Shown here one piece after another: positions 25,335-44,825 of a stretch of DNA of 64,000 nucleotides; positions within the stretch are counted from its first letter, which is position 1, and each line of letters starts with the position of its first letter. The DNA is from Desmodesmus armatus (Eukaryota > Chlorophyta > Chlorophyceae > Sphaeropleales > Scenedesmaceae), in the NCBI GenBank assembly GCA_007449985.2, contig VIIQ02000140.1, positions 62,001 to 126,000 on the forward strand, in the 5' to 3' direction. Below the pieces are notes generated by a model that saw nothing but the letters and a program-made list of their open reading frames with translations, was not told where the DNA came from and made no database searches. Made by a program: the position numbers and the translations under genes.

Positions 25335-26944
25335 TTTTCCTCAGCAAGGCGCCAGGTAGCGAGAGGGGTTGCTGTGATGCTGCTGCTGCAGGGGGATCAC
25401 ACCCACGTCAAGCACAGACGAATCTGGGCCTCTGCTCAGTCGTGACTGCCAACACGGGGAGCAGGCTAATGCCTAGACGTGGCCGTCCACCGGTATGCAC
25501 ACAGGGTAAATAACAATGTGTGGCAACCGTCAACTCGTCATAGCTTTCATGATGGGAGAGTAGGATTGGTTGTTGTTGCCTCGTTCAGCCCTGTAACATG
25601 TGTGTATTGCATTACGTGTTGAGCAGCCTTTGTGCGCCGCTTGGCAGAGCGAAAGTGCCGTTCTTTTCCCTGCACGCGGCCATCACGTGGACCGGTGAAC
25701 TGTTGATGGTCTCTACCATTCTACAACTACAATTGCATATTCATACAACCTCATTTTCCCATTGCGGCACCCGCAGCCAACAATATTCGTAGCCCAGTGG
25801 CCTTGACATTGTCATGCATGTGTCATGTCCCATGGCCAAAGAATAAACCAGTCCTCGTTGGTGGGTATCTAGGAAGTTATCCAGGAACTGTATTGTACAT
25901 TACGTTGTTTGTGTCTGCATCTCATGTTGACTGTATCTCCTCAATAAACCCCCAAGTGAAGGTCACAGCGGGTCACAGCACGGGCCTGACCAGACCACCT
26001 GGCCCTCTGTGCCAGGTCAGGGCAAGGCAGGACACTGCCCAATCGGATTTGACCAAAGAGGTTTCGTCAACTCAGTTTCACTTCTGAAAAACTTGTCTCT
26101 TGCACTATCGGCTGTATGTCTGCTGTGGGGAGTGATACAAGCCACAATATCAGCCTAGAATGAGGCACCCAGCTGGCCCTACACATTGTTGTTGCTTGTT
26201 GACTGGTCTCAGCTCCACAAACGACAGCAGACATTGCCGCAGCTCTGTACGTTGAACCCTGTTGCAGCACATGTACTGGGTGCACGCCAACCGGCAATGC
26301 TGCGAGTTGGGACAGCTTGACATCACCATCACAGACCTCACTTCAACCCACGTAACTGTCACACAACAAACTTGCAAGGGGTGGCGCACTCGTGACACAC
26401 CAGCAATACAATCACAAGCAGCCGTCCCAAGAAGCAAGGCATGCCGAGGCTCACCAGCCAACAGCTGAATGCCTTGTGTGAGGGCGTCGGTGACAGCACC
26501 CACCCAGCCACCCACCCCCACACCAAGCTACTAGCGCTGACAAAGCGTGTCTGCTGCTGCCACACGCACAAGCACGTACCATCCCTTGCAGGCTGCACCA
26601 CAAGACCAGCGGCACAGGAAGCCAGCCTTGCAACAAGGTTGTGCACTTGGCCAGCAGACGCCGTCCCCGCAGCTGTTTGATGTCACACCAGCCAGGCTCG
26701 ACTGCAGCATACTGCAGCTGTCATTCAAGGGGGTAGCTTGTATGATGGGCCACTGACAAAGGCGGTCAGCTTACATCCCCACCTGCTGCAACTGTAGGGT
26801 GTGCCCCATTAGATGCACACTGAAGCCACACACAAAAGCTTCCTCAACCTCCGCACAAGCATGTCTCCCCCGGAATGGAATGGGAGGCTCCCCCATCCCC
26901 CCTCCCCATGGGAGGCTCCCACATGCTGCGCCCCCAGAGGCCCC
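25335..26944. other. Intergenic: H+-ATPase promoter side and RPA49 3' flank
   Basis: Both flanking genes are on the minus strand. The part next to 25334 should hold the ATPase promoter and 5' UTR, and the part next to 26944 the RPA49 3' UTR. No coding signal recognised. Confidence 0.5.
26771..26775 (-). terminator. Possible UGUAA poly(A) signal of RPA49
   Basis: Minus-strand TGTAA 170 nt beyond the RPA49 stop codon. Motif only. Confidence 0.4.
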
Positions 26945-35312
<8,368 letters not shown>

Positions 35313-35719
35313 ACTGGGTGTCTGTTCTGCTGCTGCTGCGTCTCCTGCTGTTGCTGCACCCGATCTTGTACAGCGCGCTGGATGCGTGAAGCAGCGCGTT
35401 CAGACGTTACAGTGTTTAATTTACTCCCATGGCCAAAGCGAGCCCCATAGCAAGCCCTATCTCTCTTCGGGTGTGACGGTTAGTCATTGAGTCGCCGTTG
35501 TGGGCGGCGAAACCGCTGCTCCATCTATCTACCGTGACTGAATTCAGAACCCATTTTGAGTCACAAGGGAGCTTCCCTCAGCGCGACAGTTCATCCGCAA
35601 CCACTGCTGCTGCTGCTGCCAACAGTAAGGACTTGACTCCTCAGCTTTTGTGCTAGCTGAGTTGTGCAGTAGCGGGTAACGGAAGTCTATCAGACCATCT
35701 TCAGCTCAGACCAGCAGCC
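35313..35719. promoter_or_regulatory. Shared bidirectional promoter region, RPA49 and bystin
   Basis: 407 bp between the two divergent ATGs. It must hold both 5' UTRs and promoters. A short inverted repeat (tcgccg-ttgtggg-cggcga near 35490-35510) and a CTG run near 35605-35620 are seen. No certain core-promoter motif. Confidence 0.6.
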
Positions 35720-37156
35720 ATGGGGAAGAAACGTCAGCAGAGGCCTGAGAAGCACAAACAGGACTTGGGGGCGCAGATGGAAGACCCAAATGCAGCTGGT
35801 GTAAGGGTGAGTGTGCTGCTGCTGCCAATCTTCTTTTATAAAAAAACATAAACACCTGCCCATCCAGCTGCTGCATGTCTGGGACAGCTGCTTCTACTGC
35901 CCACCTCTGCGGGGTGTCAGGAGCCAGGATGTGTTTGGTGGGCGTGGGGTGTGCACCAACGTGCCAGCACCTCTCACACCATCACACTACCCGCCAGTGG
36001 TTGTGCTTGATGGTTGCCGTACTGTTAGCCTTACGTGCTTGCTGTCATCTGCTGCAGACGCAGCCCCGGGACGGCAAGAGGCGCAAACGGCAAGCAGCAG
36101 AGGACGATGCAGACATGCACGAGGTGAGGACATAAGAACTTGACATTGCATAATAGTGTGAGGCAGCAGTTACCAGGCACTCCGTGGTCATCTAGGGGGA
36201 CACCGTGTGTGGTTTCATTGTACCACCGTTGTGTCGCCCACGTGCACTATGCAGTGAACGGGTCACAAGTGCAGTCCAACCAGTTCTAGTCATGAGTTGA
36301 TTAGTCATGAGTTGATAAGTCATTAAAAGCATGTTTTACAGCAGTAGAAGGTTCATCGTATCGGTGAGCGCTAGGGTCGGGGTTCAGTGCTGTGACATGC
36401 TGTGCTGTGGTGTGTTCGAACTGTGCCGTGTCATGCTGTGTCGTGCTGTGTCCTGCAGCCTGTGCCTCAGTCTGTGTCAGCGCGCATCATGCGTGAGGCT
36501 CGTGCACAGCAGGAGGAGCTGGATGTGGAGGAGATGCAGCAGCAGCAGGCAGCCACACCAGCACTGGTAAGGAGTTTAGGGTGCAGAACGTAGTTGAGGG
36601 TGTGTGATGATCAGGGGGAAGGGGTTCAGAAGTGCAGGGGCTGGAGTCGGAGGGGATGCAGCACCACCACCACCACCAGCAGCAGCAGCAAACAGCAGGC
36701 GACGCCAACACTGCTAAGATTGCGGGGAGGGTTGCGTGCGGGGGGGGGGGGGAGCGTGAGGACGAGCGGGATGTGGAGGAGATGCAGCAGCAGCAGCAGG
36801 CAGCCACACCAGCACTGGTGAGGGACGATGATCAGGGTTCAGGGTTCAGAAGTGATGTTGAGGGTTGTGGTTCTCAAGGTGTAGGGTGTAGGGGTGTTGT
36901 AGATGGGAAGCAGGGAGGGGCAGCAGGTGGAATAGCAGAGTCAGGGTGCAGGTGGAGGGTGCAGGAGGTGCAGCAGCAGCAGGCGGCCACGCCCGCACCG
37001 GTGGAAGGGGGGGGGGGGGAGAGTCATGGTCGTCCTAGTGGGATGAAGGGAGTGCAATGCAGTCATGAATGGTGCAGCAGCAGCAGGCAGCACGGGGGGG
37101 GGGATTGGAGGGAGGGGCAGGGGGGGTATCCTGCATCAGGTTTTACAGTTACAACC

Positions 37157-37200
<44 letters not shown>

Positions 37201-40200
37201 TTTTGTGGTAACACAGCGCAGCTGCTGCAGCACTCACAGCCAGCAGCACCTGCATCTGCCAGCTACCAGTGCTGACATTGTGTTGTGTACCAACTGTGTG
37301 CTGTGCTGCCCTGCTTCTTGCCGCTGTGCTGTGTCATGCTGTGCTGTGCAGATCCCTGCTGAAGCCATCGCTGCTGCGCTGCAGCGTGTGGAGGCTGACG
37401 TGACAGTGAGGACGGGGAGGGGGGCTTCACTGAGGCAGGCAGCATGTGGGGAGGAGATGAGGTGAGGCGGCAGGCGGGGCTGAAGTGATTGAGGTTAGGG
37501 CATGAGGGTCATGAGGGTCATGAGGGTCATGAGGGATTGGGGTTGGGGCATGAGAGAGTTGACGGCTTGGAGTTGGGGCATGAACGGATGAGTGAGGGTT
37601 TATAGAGGCAGGCAGCAATGTGGGGAGGGGATGAGGTGAGGGTGTGATTGTGGTGTGACTGTGAGTGAGATTAGAGTGAGGGTGTGAGTCTGGTTGGACA
37701 GTTGGACACCAACTCAGTGAGGTTGCTTGTCACATTCCACCAGCACTGGGTCAATAGATTGTGTAAGCGCGCAGAGGAAAGCGCTCACCCAAGTTTTTGT
37801 GTGTGGGTGGGAGGATGAGGCGGCCATAACTGCCTGCACAAGCCCACTGCATCTGATCTTGCTCACCTACGCTCCATTCCCCCATACACCCCCCCCACAC
37901 ACACACACCCTGATTTTCCGTACTAGCGTCAATGTTTGACTATCCTTGTCGGATGACTGCTAGCCAGCATGTATGTGCACGCATGCAGTCTCTCTGACGA
38001 CACACATCACCCGCCCTCAGTCTATCAACACACTGTGCATACCCACACACTTTTATCCAACTTGGACTGTCGCAACTTTGGAAGGTTGATGCCTTGGCTG
38101 GATGCACTTCCTGTGGCTACGCACATTGTTGTGTGGCACAAGACACCCACCCTGCCTGCTCTCCACCGTGGGGGCCCCTCTCTCTTTCTCCTTGTCTCCA
38201 GGACAAAGATGTGTATCCTGAGGATGAGGCTGCCCTGGCTGCCTTCATGTGGTCCCACACCCCCATCCACTCTCTTGCTCAACCAACACCCCCCCCCCCC
38301 TCCCCGTGCCGCAACGTTTGTCCCAGGACAACGATGTGTCTCCTGAGGATGAGGCTGCCCTGGCTGCCTTCATGAGCCCCGCAGCATTGTTCCCACCCGC
38401 ATCCACCCTCTATCGCACCAGCACCACCCTCCTCTACTCCCCCCCCTTCCACACCCCCCCCCCTCGCTCCCCCCCCCTTCCTTTCTGCCCCCAGGACAAC
38501 GACGTGTCTCCTGAGGATGAGGCTGCCCTGGCTGCCTTCATGAGCCCCGCTGCACTGGATGGCTCAGGTGCAGCAGCGCAGCGCACACTGGCAGACGCTA
38601 TCATGGCCAAGATCAACAGCGCACAGCAGCAGCAGGGGGCAGGCCTGGCGCAGCAGCAGCAGCAGCCGGAGTCTTCTGGGTAAGGGGCAGTTGGCTCTGA
38701 GAGCTGCAAATGCTGTGTGTATATGCTGACAGCGAGCGCACATTGCATTTCTGTTCTGTTCTGTTCTGTGTGATCCTACCCAGAGGAAAGAGAAGGAGAG
38801 GCCAGCACAACAAGGTGCATGCGTGTAACCCTCTGTTCCTACATACCCCCTTCAATATGCTGCTGCCCCTTCCCTCCCCTCCCCCCCCCCTGTGTGTAGG
38901 TTGGAAGGTGTCGATGGGCGTGTTGTTGAGGTGTCCCGGGGCGTGGGTGCCCTCACGCCCCTCCCCCTCCCACACACAGCATAGCAATGGATGCGCCCCG
39001 CTTTTGCAGTCCCATAACAATCACCACTGACCCCCTGTCCCCCCCTCTGCTTGCCCCCCCCCCCATGCTTTTTCTCTCTGAATCCCCCCCAGGTTGGAGG
39101 GTATCAATGCGCGTGTGATAGAGGTGTACCGGATATGGGTGCCCTCACGCCCCTCCCCCTCCTACACACAGCATAGCAGTGGCTGCGCCCCCTCTTGTAC
39201 GTCCCATGACAATCACCACTGACACCCCCCCCCCCGTCCTTGTCCTCCCCCCCCCCCCCCCCCCGCCGCTTCTTTTTACCCCCCCCCCCCGGGTGTGCAG
39301 GTTGGAGGGTGTTGACGCGCGTGTGATAGAGGTGTACCGGGGTGTGGGTGCCCTGATGGCTCGCTTCACCGTTGGTGCTGTGCCCAAGGCGTTCAAGCTG
39401 ATACCCAGCCTCATGAACTGGGAGGAGGTGCTGCAGCTCACAAGCCCTGAGGACTGGAGCCCACACGCAATGTGAGTGATGTTACTTTCACTGTTGTTAC
39501 TTTCACTACTGACTCTGTTGGTTAGTAACGAGAGTGATCGCAGGTTCTCAAGGGGAGTGAGAATGGATGGGACAGGATGTGATTCACATGTGAATGCATC
39601 AGCGTCGCTTTGCTGTGTGTGACGCTCTTCGGCCTTGAAACCTCATCAGTCCGAGTGTCTCACACACACCCCACATCGCATTGCATTTGTTTGACTCACG
39701 GTTAGCGTCTTTACACCCCCCCCCACCCCCTGCAGGTATGCTGCCACCAAGATGCTTGTGAGTAACCCCAATGCCCCAATGCCCGCCTGGCGCAGCGCTT
39801 CCTGGCTCTGGTGCTGCTGGTGCTGTTGGTGCTGCCCCCCCCCCCCCCCGGCCGTCCTTGTCAAAGGTGCCCCTTCCCGTGTGGCCGCTTGAGCACTGAA
39901 GCACTGTGTACTTCTGCTGCCTGCTGAACACTTTGCAACACACTCTGCTGCCCCCACCCCCTCATCCCCTACCCCCCTTCTGCTAGGTATGCTGCCACCA
40001 AGATGTTTGTGAGTAACCTCAACGCCCGCCTGACGCAGCGCTTCCTGCCCTGGTGCTGCTTTCTGGTGCTGTCGCCCCCCCCCCCCCCGTCCCGCCCCGC
40101 CGCGCCCGGGCCGCCCCTTGAAAAGCGCCCCTGCCCCTGTCCCTGTCCCTGCCCCGTGACGTGGCCGCTGTGAAATATTGTGTACTTCTGCTGCCTGCTG

Positions 40201-42852
40201 AACACTTTGCAACACACTCTACCCCACCCCCCTGCAGGTTTGCTGCCACCAAGATGTTTGTGAGTAACCTCAACGCCCGCCTGGCTCAGCGCTTCCTGGC
40301 TCTGGTGCTGCTGCCGCGTGTGCGGAGGGACATCGCTGAGCACAAGCGCCTGCACTTTGCGCTCTTCCAGTCACTTAAGAAGGCGACTTACAAGCCAGGA
40401 GCATTCTACAAGGTGTGCGGGTGTGGCGGGGTAGGGAGAGGGGGAGAGTGAAGAGGGGGGCCCGCGGAGGGGGCGAGGGTGTTGGATGTGAACCAACAAG
40501 GCCATGTACGAGCCAGGAGCATTCTACAAGGTGGGTGGGTCGGCAGAGGGAGTGCGTGCAACTTGCATGTTGATTGGGATCCGTCCTACTGGGATAGTTA
40601 ATCATACGGACGCAAGTGCCAAAGAGTGCGCGGCGGTATGAGGTAGCTAGCCCCCCCCCCCCCCCCCGCCACACCCACACCCACAAAACCCCATCCATCC
40701 TCGCCCCAAGCACCCCACCCTCCGTGCGCGCCTCCTCTGCAACCTTTTCACCTCAGCTGTTTGATCAACCCCACACCCCTCCTTGCTTCACCAACCTGAC
40801 GATGTCTGCTTCTCCCTCCTCCCCCCCTTGCCCCCCCCACAGGGTCTGCTGCTGCCCCTAGCCTCCAGTGGCACCTGCACCATCAGGGAGGCAGTCATAC
40901 TGAGCAGCATCATCAACCGCTGCAGCCTGCCGGTGCTGCACAGTGCTGCTGCACTGCTGCGCCTGGCACAGATGGAGTACAGCGGGGTCCCAGCTACTTC
41001 ATACGCATTCTGCTCGACAAGAAGTACGCACTGCCACTGAAGGTACGTGGCTGTACTGCATTGCGGAGGAGGGGTGTACTGCACACATGAGGGAGGGTGG
41101 GGCTCTTGGTGTGGGGATGTGTGGGGTTTTATGTGTGTTGGGGGTGGGGTGACTAGCTACTTGGTACGCGTAGTGCTTGACAAGATATACACACTGCTGC
41201 TCAACGTACGTGGCTGTACTGCAGTACGGAGGAGGGGGTGATGTCTGGGTGGAAACTGGGAGTGGTGGTGGGGGGGGGGGGAGTGACCGGCTGCTTGAAA
41301 TGTCAAAACAGATGCGCATGTTGCTTGACAAGAAGTATGCTCTGCCGCTGAAGGTATGTGGCTGTATTGCGGAGGAGCGGCGATGTTTGAGTGGAGATTG
41401 GGGGGGGGGGGGACCAGCTTCTTCTTATACAGACTGCTTGACAAGCAGTGCGCACTGCCACTCAAGGTATATGGCTATCTCTGCCGCTGCTGCTGCCCAT
41501 ACCCCTAGAGCCATCTATTGGCCGTTCATATCATCAACTGTTACACGCTGTCACAACTGCAGTACGGTACTTTTGGAGGAGGGGGTGATGTTTGTATGTT
41601 ACTGGGAGGGGTGGGGGGCGGCTGCTTGATATGCTTACTGCTCGACAAGAAGTACACGAAGTACACATTGCCACTCAAGGTACGTGGCTGTTGCGTCTGA
41701 CACACGTTTCATGCTGTCATCTGGCAATGCAACATGCCGGAGCACCCTCGCATTGCACGCATCTGGCCCTCCTGCTTGCCGGCCCGCCTGCCGGCCTGCC
41801 GGCCTGCCTGGCCTGCCTATGCCTGTGTCTGCCTATGCACGGCCTGTTCATGGAGGGTGCTGCTGTGCAACACTGAGGTCGCTTGCTTGGTGTGTCTCTG
41901 TCTCTGTCCTCTTCCCCCCCTCCCGCTTTCAGGTGGTTGATGCGCTGTCGCGGCACTTCCTGTCGTTTGCGTCTGACTCTCGGACCATGCCCGTCATCTG
42001 GCACATCAGCCTGTTGACGTTTGTGCAGCGCTACAAGCACCAGCTCACTACAGCAGACAGGGATGCACTCACACACCTCACAACGGTGCAGCACCACTAC
42101 AAGGTGGGAAGGGGGCACGGGCCGCGCGGGGGGGGGGGGGGGGGGGCTGTGTGTCGGTGTTTACTTCCGGTGTGCCAGGGAGGGGTGTGTGTGTGCTGCT
42201 TGTGTCGACACTCGTTGCATACAGGTTGGCTATCAACTTTTGCCACATACAACCATAGCTCAAGATGCAAAGGTGCGTGTAGGCTTGCATCTTTGTTGAT
42301 ATCGGCACAGCCGCGCGCACAGGCGATGAAGCCAGAGTGTTCATTTGCCCGCGCGCCTTCGATTTCAAGCCTCCGCGGTCGCAGCTGAACCGGAAGTTGC
42401 TGCTTTGTCAGAGCGTGGTATGGTGTGGTGTGGTGTGGTACAGTGTGGTTGTGGTTGTGGGTGGGGTGTGGGTCTTTGTTGATGCACATATAGACACACT
42501 CATACTTGAACTTTATGCTATGTGCGTGTGTCCCTTCACTTGTATGTGCTGCTTCGGTGTCATTCTGCTCGGGGTCAGCCCTGAGGTGCTGTGGGAGCGT
42601 GTTGGGTGTGGTGTGTGTGGTGGGTGTGATCTGTGTTGATGCACACAAAGACTCCGCCCTATGCACACTTCATTTACAAACTCAATCATGTTTGTGCCTG
42701 CTGCCTCTGCATCCTGCTGTATCATTACTTGTATCATTACTGATGCCCGTCTGCAGGTCAGTCCTGAGGTGGTGCGGGAACTGGAGGTAGCAGTGCCACG
42801 TGATGGACGCGGCCCAGCAGCAGCAGTGGGCGTGGGTGGACTGGGTGCCCAA

Positions 42853-42890
<38 letters not shown>

Positions 42891-42990
42891 GGGTGGTGTG
42901 AGCCACATGCTTGTTGAGAGCAGAGTGGGTCAGCATGTGACGGAGGACCTGTACAACATGCCAGCAGTACCTGTCATGGAGGAGGACTGA
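35720..42990 (+). CDS. BYSL: Bystin (ENP1), 40S ribosome biogenesis factor
   Basis: Nucleolar factor needed for 18S rRNA processing and export of pre-40S particles. Exons: 35720-35806, 36058-36123, 36459-36566, 37352-37405, 38495-38679, 39301-39471, 40238-40412, 40843-41042, 41933-42103, 42757-42990; 483 residues after one added base. Family blocks in order: [180 protein letters not shown]. The C-terminus has an extra poly-Ala segment. Exon 8 breaks frame at 40984-40991 (ggggtcccagc, where one more C or G restores [11 protein letters not shown]). The introns carry an unusual load of exon-border echoes and poly-C runs. Confidence 0.92.
36520..37095. repeat. Echoes of bystin exon 3 end plus donor
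   Basis: True exon end 36520-36570 ([16 protein letters not shown] then gtaagg). Copies at 36757-36825 (close match with gtgagg donor), 36957-37006 and a fragment at 37070-37095. Confidence 0.85.
37157..37199. repeat. (CAG)n microsatellite
   Basis: About 14 uninterrupted CAG units in bystin intron 3. Confidence 0.95.
38202..38560. repeat. Triplicated acceptor and start of bystin exon 5
   Basis: Acceptor plus [16 protein letters not shown] start at 38202 (DKDVYPEDE variant), 38327 and 38495. The last continues into the full exon. Copies 2 and 3 are 168 bp apart (56 codons) and the stretch between is open in frame. Confidence 0.92.
38900..39360. repeat. Triplicated acceptor and start of bystin exon 6
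   Basis: gttggagggt...gtgtaccggggtgtgggtgccct begins at 38900, 39093 and 39301, each after TAG or CAG. Only the third runs on into the full exon. Confidence 0.92.
39736..40310. repeat. Triplicated acceptor and start of bystin exon 7
   Basis: gtatgctgccaccaagatg-type starts at 39736, 39987 and 40238, each after an AG and each about 70-85 bp long before diverging. Spacing is 251 bp both times. Confidence 0.93.
40385..40535. repeat. Echo of bystin exon 7 end plus donor
   Basis: agccaggagcattctacaag followed by gtgtgcggg at the true end (40412) and by gtgggtggg at the copy (donor at 40531). Confidence 0.9.
41003..41690. repeat. Five-copy echo of bystin exon 8 end plus donor
   Basis: The [11 protein letters not shown] coding end and its gtacgtggctg donor at 41042 recur at about 41173-41205, 41320-41353, 41433-41466 and 41637-41679, each with a gta donor. 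Intron sequence (ctgcagtacggaggagggggtgatgt) is copied along with it. Confidence 0.9.
42571..42785. repeat. Echo of bystin exon 10 start
   Basis: ggtcagtcctgaggtggtgcggg at 42757 has a copy ggtcagccctgaggtgctgtggg at about 42573. The copy lacks an AG acceptor. Confidence 0.7.
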
Positions 42991-43672
42991 CCGGCTGGTT
43001 GATTGTGGGTGGATGGCTTGATGGCTGGCTTGTTGGTTGGCCTACTCTTGGCTGGCTGGCTGGTTGGCTGGCTGGCTTTGTGGGTGAAGGTTTGATTGGC
43101 TGGCCCTTTCATAGGTGTTAGGTTCGCAGTTCAAAGGTTGTTGCTGGTTGGACTGGCTGCCTGACAAACAGGGTGGCTAGCTGACCACTGCTGGGCGGCT
43201 GATGGCTGCTAGGAAACTACAGCCTTGGCGTGCCTGATACCAGAGGTGTGCCTGATGGCATGACTGCTGAGTGGTCAGTTGGGGTGATGGATCGATGGGC
43301 TGGCCTTTTACTTAATTTACAAGCCATAGGGTTCAGGTGATGTAAGTGTGTTTGCGCCTGCTGGTGTACCAATGGCCAGCTGACTACTGCTGCTGGCTGG
43401 TTTGCTGGCTGGGTGGCTGGCAGCAGTACCGGTGATGGAAAATGATTGAAGGGCTGATTGAGGAAGGCTGTGTGGCTGGCTGCCTGGTTGCATGGCTGGC
43501 TGGCTTTGCTGTACGCAGTCAGTAAAGGTTTAGGGCTTGTTCCTGGTTGTGCCTGGCTGCCTGACCTGCTGTCCTCAATGTGTCAGTGAAAAGCTGACTA
43601 CTGCTGGGTGGGTGGTTGGCTGGGTGGCTGCCTGCAGTGCCGGTCTTGGAGGAGGACTGACGGGCTGGCTTG
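42955..43672. repeat. Echoes of bystin C-terminus and stop codon in 3' flank
   Basis: The last codons PAVPVMEED plus tga (42960-42995) recur as AAVPVMEND plus tga near 43420-43450 and PAVPVLEED plus tga near 43630-43662. They sit in a GGCTGGCT/GGTTGGCT-rich repeat field (43000-43920). Confidence 0.8.
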
Positions 43673-44825
43673 TTGGTTGGCTGGCTAGGTGGCTGATGGA
43701 CTGCCTGACTAGACTCCTGACAGGCAAACGGCATCTGGGGTCAGGTTTAGTTTGACGTGGTGACTGGCTGGCTGGCTAGCTCGCTGGTTGCTGTCTGACT
43801 GGTTGCTGTCCGACTGACTGCCGGGTGGCTGGCTGGCTTGGTTTGCTGGCTGGTTGCTGCCTGACTGGCTGCTGCCCAGGCGGCTAGCTGGCTGGCTTGG
43901 TTGGCTGTCTGCTGTGAGGCTGGTGCAGCGAGCTTCCTTGGAGGAAAAGATGATGAGGAAGTCTGGTGATGCAAGACACTGCGTACCGCTTGTGTGACAG
44001 CTGCTGAGCCGAAAGTGCGGTTTGCCCTTGTAACTGTGTAGGGAGGGCTTCATGGTCTGCAGACGACAGGTGGTTGTAGCTATGCAGCTGGTTTAACATC
44101 AACAGCCTGGCTCCCACGTGACAGTAGGGTGCAGCAGCACTGGGTAACGTCACACTACCGCACATGCACAAACCGTAGAGCGAGTGGAGTGCTATATTCG
44201 TTTATTATATCCTGGCTACGGCACTGGAGGTAGCGAGGAACATAATAGGCGGGGTCTGATAAACCGTGTGGTCAGGGTCGTGTCAGAAGGTGTCCCGAGC
44301 GTGGGTTGGGTGGGGGGTACCCTGACCCGTGCATACACAGTGCTGCAGTTCCAGTGGCTGTAACGAGCTCCTGATGCCAACGTCTTCGTTGAGTAGTTGA
44401 AGCAAAGGAGGCAGCAGGATTGGTGAGGTAGAGAGAGGCCACCAGTCAGAAAGATCCATGTAAGGGAGGCCATGGCCCTGTAACTAACGTTGCATGTTCT
44501 TGGGACTTGCCACAGGATGAACTGCAAGCTGAAAAACTTGTCCTGGCTCCAAGGTCCTCTTGGCTCACCTTCGTGCTGTTTGAGAGCAGGGTTTGGGGTC
44601 TATGGTTGTAGCTTTGTTTCGGGGGTTGAGTTCGTCCCGTGGGCTGCTCAACAGCTCTTTGGTGCGGTTTCAAACTTGTTTACATGCTGTAATTGGGCCA
44701 AGGGGCTTCACGAAGCGGATGCCGTTGTGCCCCAAACAGCCCTTGTTGTGCCCCACTATGGCTCTCTAAGTGTGTTTTGTGCGTAATTACATAATTGTGT
44801 GAAAGCTATAGGCGTCGCGGCCACA
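42991..44825. other. Bystin 3' flank and CBM20-gene 5' flank
   Basis: The first 900 bp are degenerate GGCT/GGTT repeats with duplicated 3' UTR blocks (gctgcctgac...gctgac-actgctggg at about 43158 and 43555). A plus-strand TGTAA at 43341 could end bystin transcripts. No gene is supported in 43950-44825. Confidence 0.5.
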
